Assembly: GCA_001600355.1 (NCBI GenBank)
Contig: BCJU01000004.1
Coordinates: 1,550,001 to 1,614,000, forward strand
Length of the DNA: 64,000 bases
Reading direction: 5' to 3'
Source of the DNA: Meira nashicola
Taxonomy: Eukaryota; Basidiomycota; Exobasidiomycetes; Exobasidiales; Brachybasidiaceae
Of this stretch, positions 17,332-28,200 are shown piece by piece. Each line of letters starts with the position of its first letter. The stretch's first letter is position 1. Below the pieces are notes generated by a model that saw only the letters and a list, made by a program, of their open reading frames with translations, made no database searches and had not been told where the DNA came from. Both the position numbers and the translations under genes were made by a program.

Positions 17332-17880
17332 ATGATCTTCTCAAACGTCAAACTTATCAGCTTTGCTGCAATTGCAATCACACTTGCAATCATTCCTTCA
17401 ACAATCGCAAAAAATGCAACAATCAGAGATGGTATCGATTTAATTGAAGGTTGGCAACCAGCACAAGGACAAGGTGTTCATGGAATCACTTTAGTTGGTG
17501 ATGGTAGAAAGTATCATATTAAAGCAGAAAAATATGCAAAAAATAAAAAGAGTGATGGAATATGTAATGCAACAGTTGTAAAAGGTAAAAAAGTCGCAAA
17601 AAGTCCTTGTTCAACAAATGCAAAAGAACATGATCAATTCTTTACCGTTGGTTGTACACCAAAAGAAAAAGATAATTTTGCAAGATTTTTAATTAAAGTT
17701 TCAGGTGAAATTGAAATTAATACTCATGGTAATATTTGGGCAGGTTTCACTACAGATGAGAAAAATCAAAAATTACGTCAAACAGAAAAATCAATGAAAG
17801 CATTAACTGCTTCAGGCGATAATGTTGGTGTGATTATTAGTTGCATTAGCGATGCTAGACCAACAGAAGAAGATCAATAA
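17332..17880 (+). CDS. Array member 11: small secreted four-cysteine protein
   Basis: 182 residues. Signal peptide is about 1-26 (ending PSTIA). Cys are at 78, 93, 108 and 171 (C-x14-C-x14-C). DGIDLIEGWQP near 33 matches member 10. KEHDQFFTVGC carries C3, NIWAGFTTDEK follows and GDNVGVIISC carries C4. The mature chain is Lys-rich between 60 and 100. It ends with an acidic tail (PTEEDQ). Last member of the array; the next gene is an unrelated transporter 1.3 kb away. Function unknown. Confidence 0.88.
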   Translation: MIFSNVKLISFAAIAITLAIIPSTIAKNATIRDGIDLIEGWQPAQGQGVHGITLVGDGRKYHIKAEKYAKNKKSDGICNATVVKGKKVAKSPCSTNAKEHDQFFTVGCTPKEKDNFARFLIKVSGEIEINTHGNIWAGFTTDEKNQKLRQTEKSMKALTASGDNVGVIISCISDARPTEEDQ

Positions 17881-19165
17881 TCAAGCCACCTCTTTGAAAC
17901 AATTCATATATTTTGTCTCTTTAATTTCTTAATCACATTCTTTTATCCTATTTCTTCCGAATGAGTGATTTGTGTAATATTTTGAGTAAGTACATCAGCC
18001 CTTACGGCACTCCCGAACAATGATTGCTTTTGGTGAGTGGCTTAACTTTATTATATACATGCAACCCTGCTCGGAAGAACGTTTAATGGGGGAATATAAT
18101 AAATGTCGTTTGTATGATTGACACTTCAGGTACATACACAGGTACATACATACGGTACACTTAAGCGAGTTTGGGGTGCATATACCTTCAGCCAATCAAA
18201 AAAGATTATAGACCTCTCTCTCCATCTTTTCCCCCGCATGCATGTTTGTATGGCATTGAGACTGTAAGCGAAACAATCTTTGACGCTAATGATCTAAAAC
18301 GAAATTAAAGAATGTATGTGAAGCCGCGGTTGAGCCGCATGAAAAAAAAAAACAACATTTGCAAGACAGGCAAAATAAGGAACAAAATTAAAAGACGCGT
18401 GCGTGTACATCAGAAAGGGGGAATAGGATGCCGATTCTTTCTTAGTTTTAATGCACTGCAGCAACGCGGAAGTTCCTTGTATTACCGCCGCTCCATTGAG
18501 TTTTATGCCGACGGCATGAGCGCTGTTGGAAAAAATATGAAATCCCCGCTCTTGATTAAAAAACAAGCATGCACACTGGTATTTCTATCAGTTCAGGCTA
18601 CTCTTCTAGACTTTGTATTTTGAATACCGCTTTTCCCTTGCACTTCCCGTCAAAGAGCGGAAATGAAATATGTTCCCCATAAAGTGCCTTTTATCAAATT
18701 GCTTGGTTTTTAAAAGGTATTTGAGGAGAAGAAGAAGTTAAGATTGAACTAGTGTATGTTATTTTAACTTATTTTTGCCTTTTTTTTTTATCTTATTAAT
18801 GACTTTGTTCCCCTGCGTATGTCTGTCTGTCTGTATTGCAAACCCCTGATTTACTTCATCTGCACAAATCACAGTTGTGCATGACGCCCTTTAATTCAAT
18901 GCGTGTTCAGCAATAAAGCAGGTACGCACTTAAGACACACTTTTCTCTTTCTGCTCTTTCCTTTTTTGTTGGGTCAATTATAAACATATAAAAGACCTAC
19001 TTCATTTCTCCATCCTTTCTTCTTTCATGTATCCCACCTTTGCGCCTCTTTATTAGGTCGCTCTCATCCCTTATACCCCTCACCGCAAAAAATTAACACA
19101 GCATATATCGTGCAATCGCTAGCAAAAAACACCTCCCTCTCCTTCACCACCATCATACTCACACA
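17881..19165. other. Intergenic region between the array and the JEN transporter gene
   Basis: 1.3 kb without a coding signal. A TATA-like TATAAAAG at 18987-18994 lies 179 nt before the transporter ATG and may be its core promoter. A pair of antiparallel short frames near 18300-18600 looks like noncoding shadow. Confidence 0.55.
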
Positions 19166-20734
19166 ATGAAGGATCTTACCAATGGTTTATTCAAATTGCC
19201 CTCTAAGGAGGAGCGAAGGATTGCAAGAGCAGGTGCTCCAATCAACCCAATCAAATTGATTATGATGTTATCGCCTATGCAAGGATTAATGTTCTTCAGT
19301 GGTTGGTTAGCATGGGTTATGGATGCTTGGGATTTCTTTTCAGTTTCTCTTTCCGTTACAAGTTTGGTAAAAGAATTTCATAAAAATGACGCGACTGCAA
19401 TTACAACAGCAATTACTCTCACCCTTTTATTCCGCCCTTTAGGCGCAATCATTTTTGGTTTAGCGTCGGACAGATACGGTAGAAAGTGGCCTTTGATCAT
19501 CAATTTGATCGTCATCGCTATCCTGTCTTTGGGAACAGGTTTTGTTAGGACTTTTGGAGAGTTCTTAGCAGTGAGATCTCTGTTCGGAATTGGAATGGGT
19601 GGAATTTGGGGAATGGCAGCCTCAACGGCTTTAGAATCAATGCCTCCTGCTCCTCGTGGATTGTTCTCTGGTGTTTTACAACAAGGTTATCCTGTTGGTT
19701 ACCTTTTCGCAGCTTCGGCAAATTTGAAATGGGTAGCACCAGCCGGCAATTGGCGTTATTTGTTCTACCTTGGTGCAGGACTTTCATTGTTTGCCGCTCT
19801 CGTTCGTCTTTGTTTACCCGAATCAGAAGTTTTCAGACGTGTTCAAGAAGAAAGAAGAGCAAACGGATCTGAATCAAACAAAGGAAAAGAATTTATGCGT
19901 CAAACATGGCAAATGCTTAAGCATAATTGGCCAAGAGTGATTTATGGTATCCTTTTGATGACTGGTTTCAACTTCTTTTCTCATTCTTCTCAAGATTTAT
20001 ACCCTACCATGATCGAAAAAGACAGTCTTGCTTATTTGCCAGATCCTGAAGCTAAACTTTTGGCTAGTAAAGCTACAATTATTGGTAACTGTGGTGCAAT
20101 CGCAGGTGGTTTCGTTGCAGGTTATTTATCACAATACTTTGGTCGTCGTTTAACAATCATCGCATTCACTTTATTAGCAGCCGCTTTGATTCCAGCTTGG
20201 ATTTTACCAAAATCTTTCTCTGGTTTAGCAGCAGGTGCTTTCTTTTTGCAATTTGGTGTTCAAGGTGCATGGGGTGTTATTCCAATTTATTTGAACGAAA
20301 TTTCACCTCCTGCATTCAGAGCAACGTTCCCGGGTGTTGCTTATCAAGTAGGAAATATGGTTTCTGCTGCAAGTGCACAAATTGAATCAACAGGTGGTGC
20401 TCATAACCAAAAACCAAATCCACGTTATACACCCGGTTCAACAACTCAAAAACCAACAATCAACAATTATGCCTTGGTTTCGGCAATCTTGTTAGGTGTA
20501 GTTTGTGCATTTATTATCATCGTCACTTTGTTTGGTGAAGAATACCGCGGCGCTCATTTTGAAAGTGCACCCGTTGCAACTCAAGCACATGCAGGTGAAG
20601 TTGATCCTGAAGAACTCGTTCAACATTCTCGTAGAGCAAGTCATGCAGGCGGTGAAGATTCGATCGAACATGTTGGAGATATGGCAAAAACTGATGAAAA
20701 ATCAGATGATGCTTCTAATGAAGAGAAACGTTGA
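19166..20734 (+). CDS. JEN1: JEN-type monocarboxylate/proton symporter (MFS)
   Basis: 522 residues with about twelve hydrophobic segments. The family-specific signature N-x-x-S-H-x-S-Q-D-x-x-x-T is present as NFFSHSSQDLYPT from Asn269, in the segment where JEN proteins carry it. An MFS loop motif, GLASDRYGRKWP, lies near residue 99. The C-terminal cytosolic tail is polar and acidic. JEN proteins import lactate, pyruvate or related short carboxylates with protons at the plasma membrane and are usually repressed by glucose. Substrate preference cannot be settled here. Starts at the first ATG of the frame. Confidence 0.93.
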   Translation: MKDLTNGLFKLPSKEERRIARAGAPINPIKLIMMLSPMQGLMFFSGWLAWVMDAWDFFSVSLSVTSLVKEFHKNDATAITTAITLTLLFRPLGAIIFGLASDRYGRKWPLIINLIVIAILSLGTGFVRTFGEFLAVRSLFGIGMGGIWGMAASTALESMPPAPRGLFSGVLQQGYPVGYLFAASANLKWVAPAGNWRYLFYLGAGLSLFAALVRLCLPESEVFRRVQEERRANGSESNKGKEFMRQTWQMLKHNWPRVIYGILLMTGFNFFSHSSQDLYPTMIEKDSLAYLPDPEAKLLASKATIIGNCGAIAGGFVAGYLSQYFGRRLTIIAFTLLAAALIPAWILPKSFSGLAAGAFFLQFGVQGAWGVIPIYLNEISPPAFRATFPGVAYQVGNMVSAASAQIESTGGAHNQKPNPRYTPGSTTQKPTINNYALVSAILLGVVCAFIIIVTLFGEEYRGAHFESAPVATQAHAGEVDPEELVQHSRRASHAGGEDSIEHVGDMAKTDEKSDDASNEEKR

Positions 20735-21109
20735 AAAGGCGCCTTATTTTCACATTTTCATTTTTGTTCTTGTAACCTTTTATCTTGGTCTTTGTTTACG
20801 ATGTACACCTTACTTTATTGTTATGATCATTTATCATTCTTGTGTTTGTGTGAAGTTTGACGTTCTACTTTGAGTACTTCTTTGTCTTTTTAATATCTTT
20901 CTTTTCACCTTTAAACTGATTCTTTCATTTGTAGGTATATGCAACCGATTTAAGCAAAATTGCTCATTGGTCATCCCCTTATCTGATACAGCAAGATGGA
21001 CGATTATTCAATTAATACGATTTCTAGGAATACAATGTCGGGGCAGCTTTAAAAAGCCTTAAATGAGAAAAAGATTTCTTCAGTCTAATGTACAATGCAT
21101 AAAGCATGA
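20735..21109. other. Convergent 3' flanks
   Basis: Between the transporter and the minus-strand gene that follows. AT-rich with T-runs; no gene seen. Confidence 0.6.
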
Positions 21110-21763
21110 TTAATACTTCACTCGATCGAAATAACCAGCGCCCAATTCTTGACGTAATTGTGGCGGTTCGATCAAAGCAGGTGCAGATTGAATCTGTGGA
21201 GCAGTCTGTGTGATGAATGAGTATGGATGAGGATGTCCTGTTGGCGTAGAAACGGCAAGTTGCAAATATTGTTCGGGTTGCATACATTCATGTGCAACGT
21301 TGTTATCGACATAATTTACCATTTCGCTGGTAGGTGAACTTGAGCTTGCCCTTCGATCATCATCCATATCCATATCTACATCCACCATCATACCACGATG
21401 AATAGGTGCTGGATGTCCCATCTGTTGAATGCCATGAAGATGGAAAGGTGAATGTAGTCTTGCTTTTTTGGCTTGATCTACGAACGAATTGATATCCGTT
21501 CTTTCATATCCATAATGATTTGGATATGCCTCTGATTCACTTCCGCTACTACTACCAGCATCCTCTTGTTCTGTACGCTTTCGTTTGATGGTACTAATCA
21601 TCCTCTGTTTGTTTGCTCGAACGGAGCTGAGCATTGTCATATTCTCTTCACGGCATTCATTCATCATACCGGAAGGAGAATTGAGATTTGACAAATTCGA
21701 GTAAGAAGATATTTCGTCCGGCATCCAGCGAGGTGTGGATGAATGTGGTGGAACAATGTACAT
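21110..21763 (-). CDS. Small low-complexity protein of unknown function
   Basis: 217 residues starting at a true ATG (21763). The sequence is polar, rich in Met, His, Pro, Ser and Asp, with a basic patch (ANKQRMISTIKRKRTEQE, about 50-67) that could act as a nuclear localisation signal, and an acidic run (MVDVDMDMDDDRR). No folded domain, signal peptide or membrane segment was recognised. It might be a transcription-related regulator, but that rests only on composition. Intact frame and ordered codons favour a real gene; an unseen intron or start is possible. Confidence 0.6.
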   Translation of the reverse strand: MYIVPPHSSTPRWMPDEISSYSNLSNLNSPSGMMNECREENMTMLSSVRANKQRMISTIKRKRTEQEDAGSSSGSESEAYPNHYGYERTDINSFVDQAKKARLHSPFHLHGIQQMGHPAPIHRGMMVDVDMDMDDDRRASSSSPTSEMVNYVDNNVAHECMQPEQYLQLAVSTPTGHPHPYSFITQTAPQIQSAPALIEPPQLRQELGAGYFDRVKY

Positions 21764-22663
21764 CTTTGCAAATTAGCTTTTGAGATGCGTGATGAACAAC
21801 AATTCAAGCGGATGGAAATTCCTCGAAGAAGATTTTGTTTACCTCGATGTGTGTGCGTAGGATGATTTTGACTTTATGCTCTGATGCAAGGATTGGGCGT
21901 GATGGATGAAGGGGAAACAAGTTGTGATAGTTGATTATAATTTGGATGACATCCAAGATTTCTGTTCTGTACGGGGCAAAATAATGAGAAGGAATCCGAA
22001 CTTCCTTTTTATGTAGAGAGAGAAGCAAAATAATCTTAAAAAAACGCGACACGCGCTTTAATTCAGTCGCAATTTCGTTCAATCCCCTTTGTCTTTCTTG
22101 AACGCGTCTATACTCAGGCTAAACTGAATGCGTCTGACAAGAATAGCTTAGTAAGCATAATTTCATTATTTTCCATCGCTCCACTCGTTTCACGCACTAG
22201 TACTCAGCCCCGGCTCACAGGGAAAAAATTACCAACCCATAAGCGGATGGATTTTTTGTTTTTAGTGGACAAGATCTTGGCGTAATTTTGGGTTGCATGA
22301 TTATTTTCTTAGGAAGAATTGCAGCACTTTCCGGGCGCTGCGCGTGGCGAATAATGTCATCTTGAGCACTTTTACACAGCCTTACCTTTCAATGAACTTG
22401 AAGATGGAGATTGCAACCCCTCTCATCTTTATATCTTACCATCATCATCATCATCTTGGCTTTAGGGATAAAATCAAGTATTACTTGAAAGGGGCCTGAT
22501 TATTACTCGCGACACGAGAACAAGGGATTATCATTATCGTATCAATTCTCTAGCCTCCACCTACCTTCTAAATTAGAACTTTCTTGCAACTTTAAAGACA
22601 AGAACAAACAATTGCAAAAGTACTATTCCACCTGTTTCTAAATCAACTTTAAATAAAGTCATC
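21764..22663. other. Divergent promoter region
   Basis: 900 nt between the minus-strand low-complexity gene and the plus-strand RCR-like gene. Includes a short CATCATCATCATCAT run near 22441. No gene seen. Confidence 0.6.
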
Positions 22664-23182
22664 ATGCCAAGTATCGCAAGCATAACAAGCTTTGGGGAAC
22701 TAACAAAACGTCAATTCTACGGAAATGGTTATTGCAATCCTAGATACCAAAACTGTAATGGATACTCTACCGGCGCCCGTGTGGGTACAGGTATAGGAAT
22801 TGCAGTTTTCATTATCCTTGTAATCGTAGTACTTGCTAGTTGCGGAAGACGAAGACGAAGAATGGCAGCATCGAATACAGCACCAGCATTTAATACAACC
22901 ACACCCTCAGGTTATTATACCGGACAACAAGGACAACAAAATCAAAACCTTCCTCAACAATCTTACCAACAAGGAAATTACGCTCAAGGAGGATATTATC
23001 CACAAGCAGGAAATCAACAAGGTGGATATGAATACCCTCCAAGCAATTATGGCGCTCAACCTAATTACGCTCCTCCTGAAGGACCACCTCCTGCTGCTGA
23101 TACACCTTATTCGCCACCCAGTATGCCACCACCAGTTTACAGAGAATCAGAAAAGAAGGAAAGAGGAGTTGTTGATCAATAG
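22664..23182 (+). CDS. RCR-like single-pass membrane protein with a PPxY motif
   Basis: 172 residues. A short N-terminal ectodomain with two close Cys (CNPRYQNC, about 24-31) is followed by one hydrophobic segment (GIAVFIILVIVVLASC, about 44-60) and a strongly basic stop-transfer run (GRRRRR). The cytosolic tail is rich in Gln, Gly, Tyr and Pro and contains PPPVY near the end, a PPxY motif bound by WW domains of Rsp5/Nedd4-type ubiquitin ligases. This plan matches yeast Rcr1/Rcr2, adaptors affecting chitin deposition and endosomal sorting. No cleavable signal peptide is obvious. The next gene downstream has the same plan. Family assignment rests on architecture, not on strong sequence identity. 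Confidence 0.75.
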   Translation: MPSIASITSFGELTKRQFYGNGYCNPRYQNCNGYSTGARVGTGIGIAVFIILVIVVLASCGRRRRRMAASNTAPAFNTTTPSGYYTGQQGQQNQNLPQQSYQQGNYAQGGYYPQAGNQQGGYEYPPSNYGAQPNYAPPEGPPPAADTPYSPPSMPPPVYRESEKKERGVVDQ

Positions 23183-23796
23183 AATGGTAATCTATAAACC
23201 GATCCAGTAAATGTGTCTTTTTCATCTCGAATGTTTCAACATGCAACATAATAAAAAAACGATATTTTGTGCTTCTTTAGAATTCGCACTCCATGATTTG
23301 TACTTTTGTAGCTTTATAATGCAAATTGTTTTTCGATCTTGAGTATCATCCTTTGTCTGCATCAACAATAGCACCAAGCTCCCGCTTCATTTATCGCGAA
23401 AGATGTATGTACCCGCCTTTGCTTGAATAGTCTAGTCTACAGCGGGGTTCGCCCCTCTAGACAATTTTCATTTCTTGGCAAAAAATGCGCGACGCAGTTG
23501 AAGCGGGCGCGATTATGTGCTTTTAGAGGAGAATGTGGCTTTAAAATAAAATTGAATCTGTCAAAGAAATTTTCAGGCACAAGAGCGCTATTCATGGAGA
23601 AAGAGATACCGCTGCATGAATGAGGGCGATATCTGATTCTCGACCTTTAATGCAGAAGTATGTACAGTAGGATTAAGGTTTTCTTTTTCTGAAACGTTTT
23701 CATCTTTATCACCATCATCTCTTAGACTGTGATTTGCTGATCAAAGATCGCGCATAATCTCTTTTCACGATTAATCCGCCGCCTGTCGTGTTCAAG
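23183..23796. other. Intergenic region between the two RCR-like genes
   Basis: 614 nt. A 66-codon frame near 23423 has no support. The frame of the next gene extends to a GTG at 23788, but the first ATG is at 23797. Confidence 0.55.
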
Positions 23797-24351
23797 ATGA
23801 TAAGGATTTGGCTATCACGAAGAGGATGTACTTCAGGTCCAACGGGTCAACAAATATGCAATAGTATATCAACGCAAGATCGTTGGACGGCAACAGGAAT
23901 TGGATCAGGTTTGGGAGTCTTTGTTGCTTTAATAGCGTTCATTTTATTACTGGTTTATTTAGAAAGAAGAAAGAAAAAGAGAAATTTTTCCTCTGAACTT
24001 GGAGATGAAGAAGACGGAGGAGTGATTGATCCTCATCGGATTGATATTGATACAACACCACAATCATATTATGCTGGAGAAGTGGAAATGCGAAATGGAA
24101 TAATGGTGGAAAGTGATGTGAACAAGAAAAACGATTTTGATAATAGTACATCACACCTTTATCCTCCTCCGCCTGCTACAATTGCACACAATTTACCTTC
24201 TTCTTCTGCAAAATCAATCACTTCTATACCTGATCATACTTTGATTAGAAACGATTCAGGATCTTCATCAATACCCTCGCCTCCGATTGGCACTGATTCT
24301 TTGGACGTTCCACCGCCAGCATATGTTGAAAAGTCCTCAAATCAGTCTTGA
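23797..24351 (+). CDS. RCR-like single-pass membrane protein with a PPxY motif (second copy)
   Basis: 184 residues from ATG 23797. A short ectodomain with two Cys (GCTSGPTGQQIC) precedes a hydrophobic segment (GLGVFVALIAFILLLVYL, about 38-55) and a basic run (ERRKKKR). The cytosolic tail is Ser/Pro/Asp-rich and ends close to DVPPPAYVEKS, a PPxY motif. Spacing of Cys pair, membrane segment, basic run and terminal PPxY parallels the upstream neighbour, so the two are probably old tandem duplicates that have diverged strongly in the tail. Likely a membrane adaptor for a WW-domain ubiquitin ligase; the cargo is unknown. Confidence 0.72.
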   Translation: MIRIWLSRRGCTSGPTGQQICNSISTQDRWTATGIGSGLGVFVALIAFILLLVYLERRKKKRNFSSELGDEEDGGVIDPHRIDIDTTPQSYYAGEVEMRNGIMVESDVNKKNDFDNSTSHLYPPPPATIAHNLPSSSAKSITSIPDHTLIRNDSGSSSIPSPPIGTDSLDVPPPAYVEKSSNQS

Positions 24352-25205
24352 TCGCTCTTGAACCTTTGTAAAATATGACTCAAACAAACAGCATAATGCT
24401 CGAAAGAGGAAACGAACAAATACAATCATGTACATTACATTAGAATGGAATCATATTTCCCCTCCCCTCCCTCGCCTTCTTATCAGTAAGACGTGTGTGA
24501 ACGGAAAAGATACGCTTCAACATTATCGAAAATTTTGTCTACGACTTGCTTTCTTCATATCCACTTCATCTCTTTGGTCAGGTCCGCGCTTTGCCTATGT
24601 ACAATGTATGCTTATTGTATGTCGTTTTTCAACAATCTTTCCACTTTGACTGATTGATTAGAATGTACTCTCAAGGTGGCGGTGTTGTTTGCTTGTCCAT
24701 CCTCCGTCGTAAGGCGGCCGGTTTTTGAATATAGCAGACTAGATTTACGTACGTATCAACAGGCGTAAAGGCTGTCTGAGTTTGATCGACGACACTAAAA
24801 AGTAGGATTTCACGCGCTTGCGCGAAAAAAAAGTGTAAAGGTAAGGTGTATGCGTATAAATCATGGAGAAAATTTTGGTTGAAATTTGTGTGTATCTGTG
24901 TAATCAATCGTCAATGCATGCACACAAACACAGTTTCGCTTTCATACAAACATTACGTGCATGCGTATGTATGCAAAATGTACGCACGCACTGTCATATC
25001 AAGTCAAAAGGGGTCCTTCTCTTTTCAAAGAATCTAATCGAGATTTTGTTCATCTTATCTCGTTCATCTAAAGATTATACCATCGTTCATTTTCGTCTTT
25101 AAAACAAAAGAATATAGATGGGGGAAAGATCCTATTAACACCGTTTCTCGTTAATCATAACGTAATCATCCTACGTGGAGGATTGTCTTTACAATTACAA
25201 ACAAG
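24352..25205. other. Intergenic region upstream of the hydrolase gene
   Basis: 854 nt with scattered purine/pyrimidine-alternating runs (for example GTGTGTATCTGTGTAATC near 24887) but no coding signal; presumably promoter sequence of the hydrolase gene. Confidence 0.55.
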
Positions 25206-28200
25206 ATGGACGATCAACCACCTCCATCGTATGCGGAAGTAGCATCTTCTTCTAACAATAACAATAATCATTCAAGAACACTTTTTAAAGATGAAAAGAA
25301 TGAAATGACATCAAGACCAAATATGCCTAGACAAAGATCTAGAGGACAAATTGCAAGAAGGAATAGTATCACACGTGGAGGTGATGGTAGAGCAGAAAGA
25401 CGTAAAAATCGTAAAAAAGGAATGGATTCTGATCAAGCAACATCTACAAAAGCAAAGTTAGCAACAGCTTCTTCTAGAGGTGGAAAACAACAACAACAAT
25501 CACGTTCAACTGAAAGACCATGGTTAGGTGGATTATACTTTACCGATATAATCTTTATAGCATTTACTTATTCTGTTAACCTATTACGCACTTTAGGTTT
25601 AGCAGAATTGGCAGATATCATATTTAAAGGATTGATGTATGCGCTCACAAAGCTACCTTTTGAATTGTATCGAAGATGGTCATTGAGTATTCCGCCTCAT
25701 GAAGCAACACTTCATTCTCGTCATCGAGCAGCAGCAAAGATTCGAAAAAGAAGAAGGAGAAGACAAGGTGATAAAAGGCAAATAAATTATTCAACAGAAA
25801 CTTCTTCTGATTCGGATCCATATGATTATTTATCAGAACAACCTAATATCTTTGCTTCTTCAAAAGAAAATAATCCTGAACCTGAAGTTATTGATCAATT
25901 ATCACCTTTTCATCATTTGGTCATCTTATTGAGCAGATTCGCATGTGGAAACTTTCCGCATCTTTTACCAAGAGTTTTATTTGCAGAAGAAACGATTGGT
26001 CCTTTTGTTTATTGGCGTACAGGAGGAGGATCGAATGCGATGGTACAAGAATTTACTGATTTAACAGAAAGAAAGATTCCTCTTTTACGAAACGATAGAA
26101 AATCCAATAATACTCAAACATCATCAAAACAAAATGAAGACGAGAAATCATTTCGAGCTTATTTGTTAAGTAAAGATGCAAGATTACCAATCGAAGTTCA
26201 ACGTGCAAATTTGGCATCTAGGCGGGCAACAACATTGTTATATTTGCATGGAGGTGGCTTTTCTTTGGGAAGTGTTGCTTTTTATGCTGAAGCACTTTTG
26301 AGACTTCGAGCAAAGATTGCATTGCTCGAATCAGACGGTCCAATAGATGCAGAAAATCCGGCAGCTGAAGCAAGATGTGTTGCGGTTGAATACGATCTAA
26401 GTCCAGCAGCAAGATTTCCACAACCTTTATTGCAATGTTTACGTTGTTATGCTCATTTGATCGAAGTGGAAAAAATTCATCCTGATAGCATTTGTCTTTC
26501 TGGAGATTCGGCAGGCGGTAATCTTGCAATGGCAATGTTACTTTGTTTAGATGGACAAATGAGAGATGAACCTCTTTTGGCAGAACGTGATTGGAGTACT
26601 TTACCTATGCCCGGTAAAGCTGTTTTGATAAGTCCTTGGGTGGATTTACGTCCTACAAGAGCACATGCATTTTCACATTTACGTTCAAAACGCAATAATT
26701 CAAATGATCTACAGGCTGAGAATATATCAACATCCGATTCGGAAAATGCAGCAAACGTCTGGACAGAAGCTGTGGCTAAATATGATTGGGACTTTGTTGC
26801 AGCTGAAACTCTTTTGCACTTTGCACAAGTTTATTCTGGAGTTTTACCTTTGCCTAGAAGAGTTTATGGACCTTTAGGTTGGATTGCACATGTTTGTGGA
26901 GTTTTATCGATTGAATATGATAGTGAAGAAGAATCAGAAACAAGTAAAAAAGGATTCATGAACCCTTTTAGAGCTTTATCTGCACTTTCAAGACCTTCAC
27001 GTAAATTAGCTCGAGCTACTCATGAAGCTTTAAATGATCCACTTTTACCAAGATTATTAGGACTGAATATGATCGGAACAGGAGTACAAAGTCAAAGTGA
27101 TACAGTTTCTAGATATGATTCAATTACTGCTGGATTTGAACCTCTTTTTACTCCAGGTGATAGACAAACAGATGTTGTGAATGATAAATCACATTTGTAT
27201 GAAGCGATTGATGGACCTCTATCTTCTTCTGGCGCTGACAAGATTGGAATCGATCAAAATGCAACACGTTCTCGACTTCACGCACGTCAATTATTAGACA
27301 CTCATCCACTCTTGAGTCCTGCAATTGGAGACTGGAGTAAAATTAAACTTAAACATGGCTGTTTGGTCACATGGGGAGAACGTGAACGAATGGCAGAAGA
27401 TATTGAATGTTGGGTTGATTCATTAGTTAATCAAACTCAACAATTCAATTTCCCACCTTCTACCGATACTCCAGCACCAGATGGACAACAAGCACAAAAC
27501 TTTAATCAATCAGCAGTGAATGATGAAAGTGATGAAGATTGGGTTTATACTGCAGTTGAAAAAGGTCCTGGTGGAGTACATGCATGGCCATTTGTATCAA
27601 TGTATCTTGCCGGATCGGAAGGTGAACGTGAACGTGGATTAGATTTGATGGCCAGATTTGTTGCAAGGACGAGATTAGACGTAGGTCAACATGATTCAAA
27701 GGTAGAAGAAGAAAGAGGAAGAGGAGATAAAAATGTTTCAAATTTAGGTCAACCCTTTTCTTTACCTGACCTTGATCCTCCTCATGCAGCACCCGAATCG
27801 GCTGATGAAATTTCTGATTCTGATTCAGTTGGTTCTATGCCATCTGATGTAGATCTTCATGGATTAGTAGAAGAAGATGACGGTGAAGAAGAAGATGAAC
27901 GAATTGTAAATATTGCAGACGCCGTCCGTCGTGCACAAGAATTAGGATATACCGATGAAAAGGTTTTCAATAATAATGATGATGGTGATGGAACTATAAG
28001 ATCAGAAGATAGTAACGTTCAAATTACACCTAAAGTATCAGCACGAATGATTAAAACCAGTTCTGCTCCTTCATCGTCATCATCATCTTCAACTTCTTCA
28101 CAAAGACCTCCATTTCGTCAACTTCCAAGTGCACCTATCGAAGTAGAACGTGGTAGATCTAGATCACCTCGAAAAGTTGTTTTACAAACACCTTCTGCTC

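Larger units (their letters stand above)
8378..17880 (+). other. Array of eleven paralogous small secreted proteins
   Basis: Eleven intronless genes in head-to-tail order share one plan: signal peptide, a mature part of about 135-185 residues, four conserved cysteines, an I-W-x-G-F motif between C3 and C4, and a final N-C or S-C. C2 to C3 is always 15 positions apart; C1 to C2 is 15 in eight members. Neighbours are most alike: 1-2, 3-4-5, 8-9 and 10-11 form pairs or groups, with 6 intermediate and 7 most divergent. No unrelated gene interrupts the array. I do not recognise the family. The arrangement resembles the clustered secreted-effector genes of smut fungi, but that is analogy only. Confidence 0.9.

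Noticed and set aside
8378..17880. Array as a CRISPR-like or mobile repeat structure
   Set aside because: The repeated units are diverged protein genes with their own promoters; no short identical repeats, terminal inverted repeats or transposase were seen.
18312..18623. Overlapping frames on both strands near 18.3-18.6 kb
   Set aside because: Mirror shadows in noncoding DNA, Lys/Arg- and Phe-rich without order.
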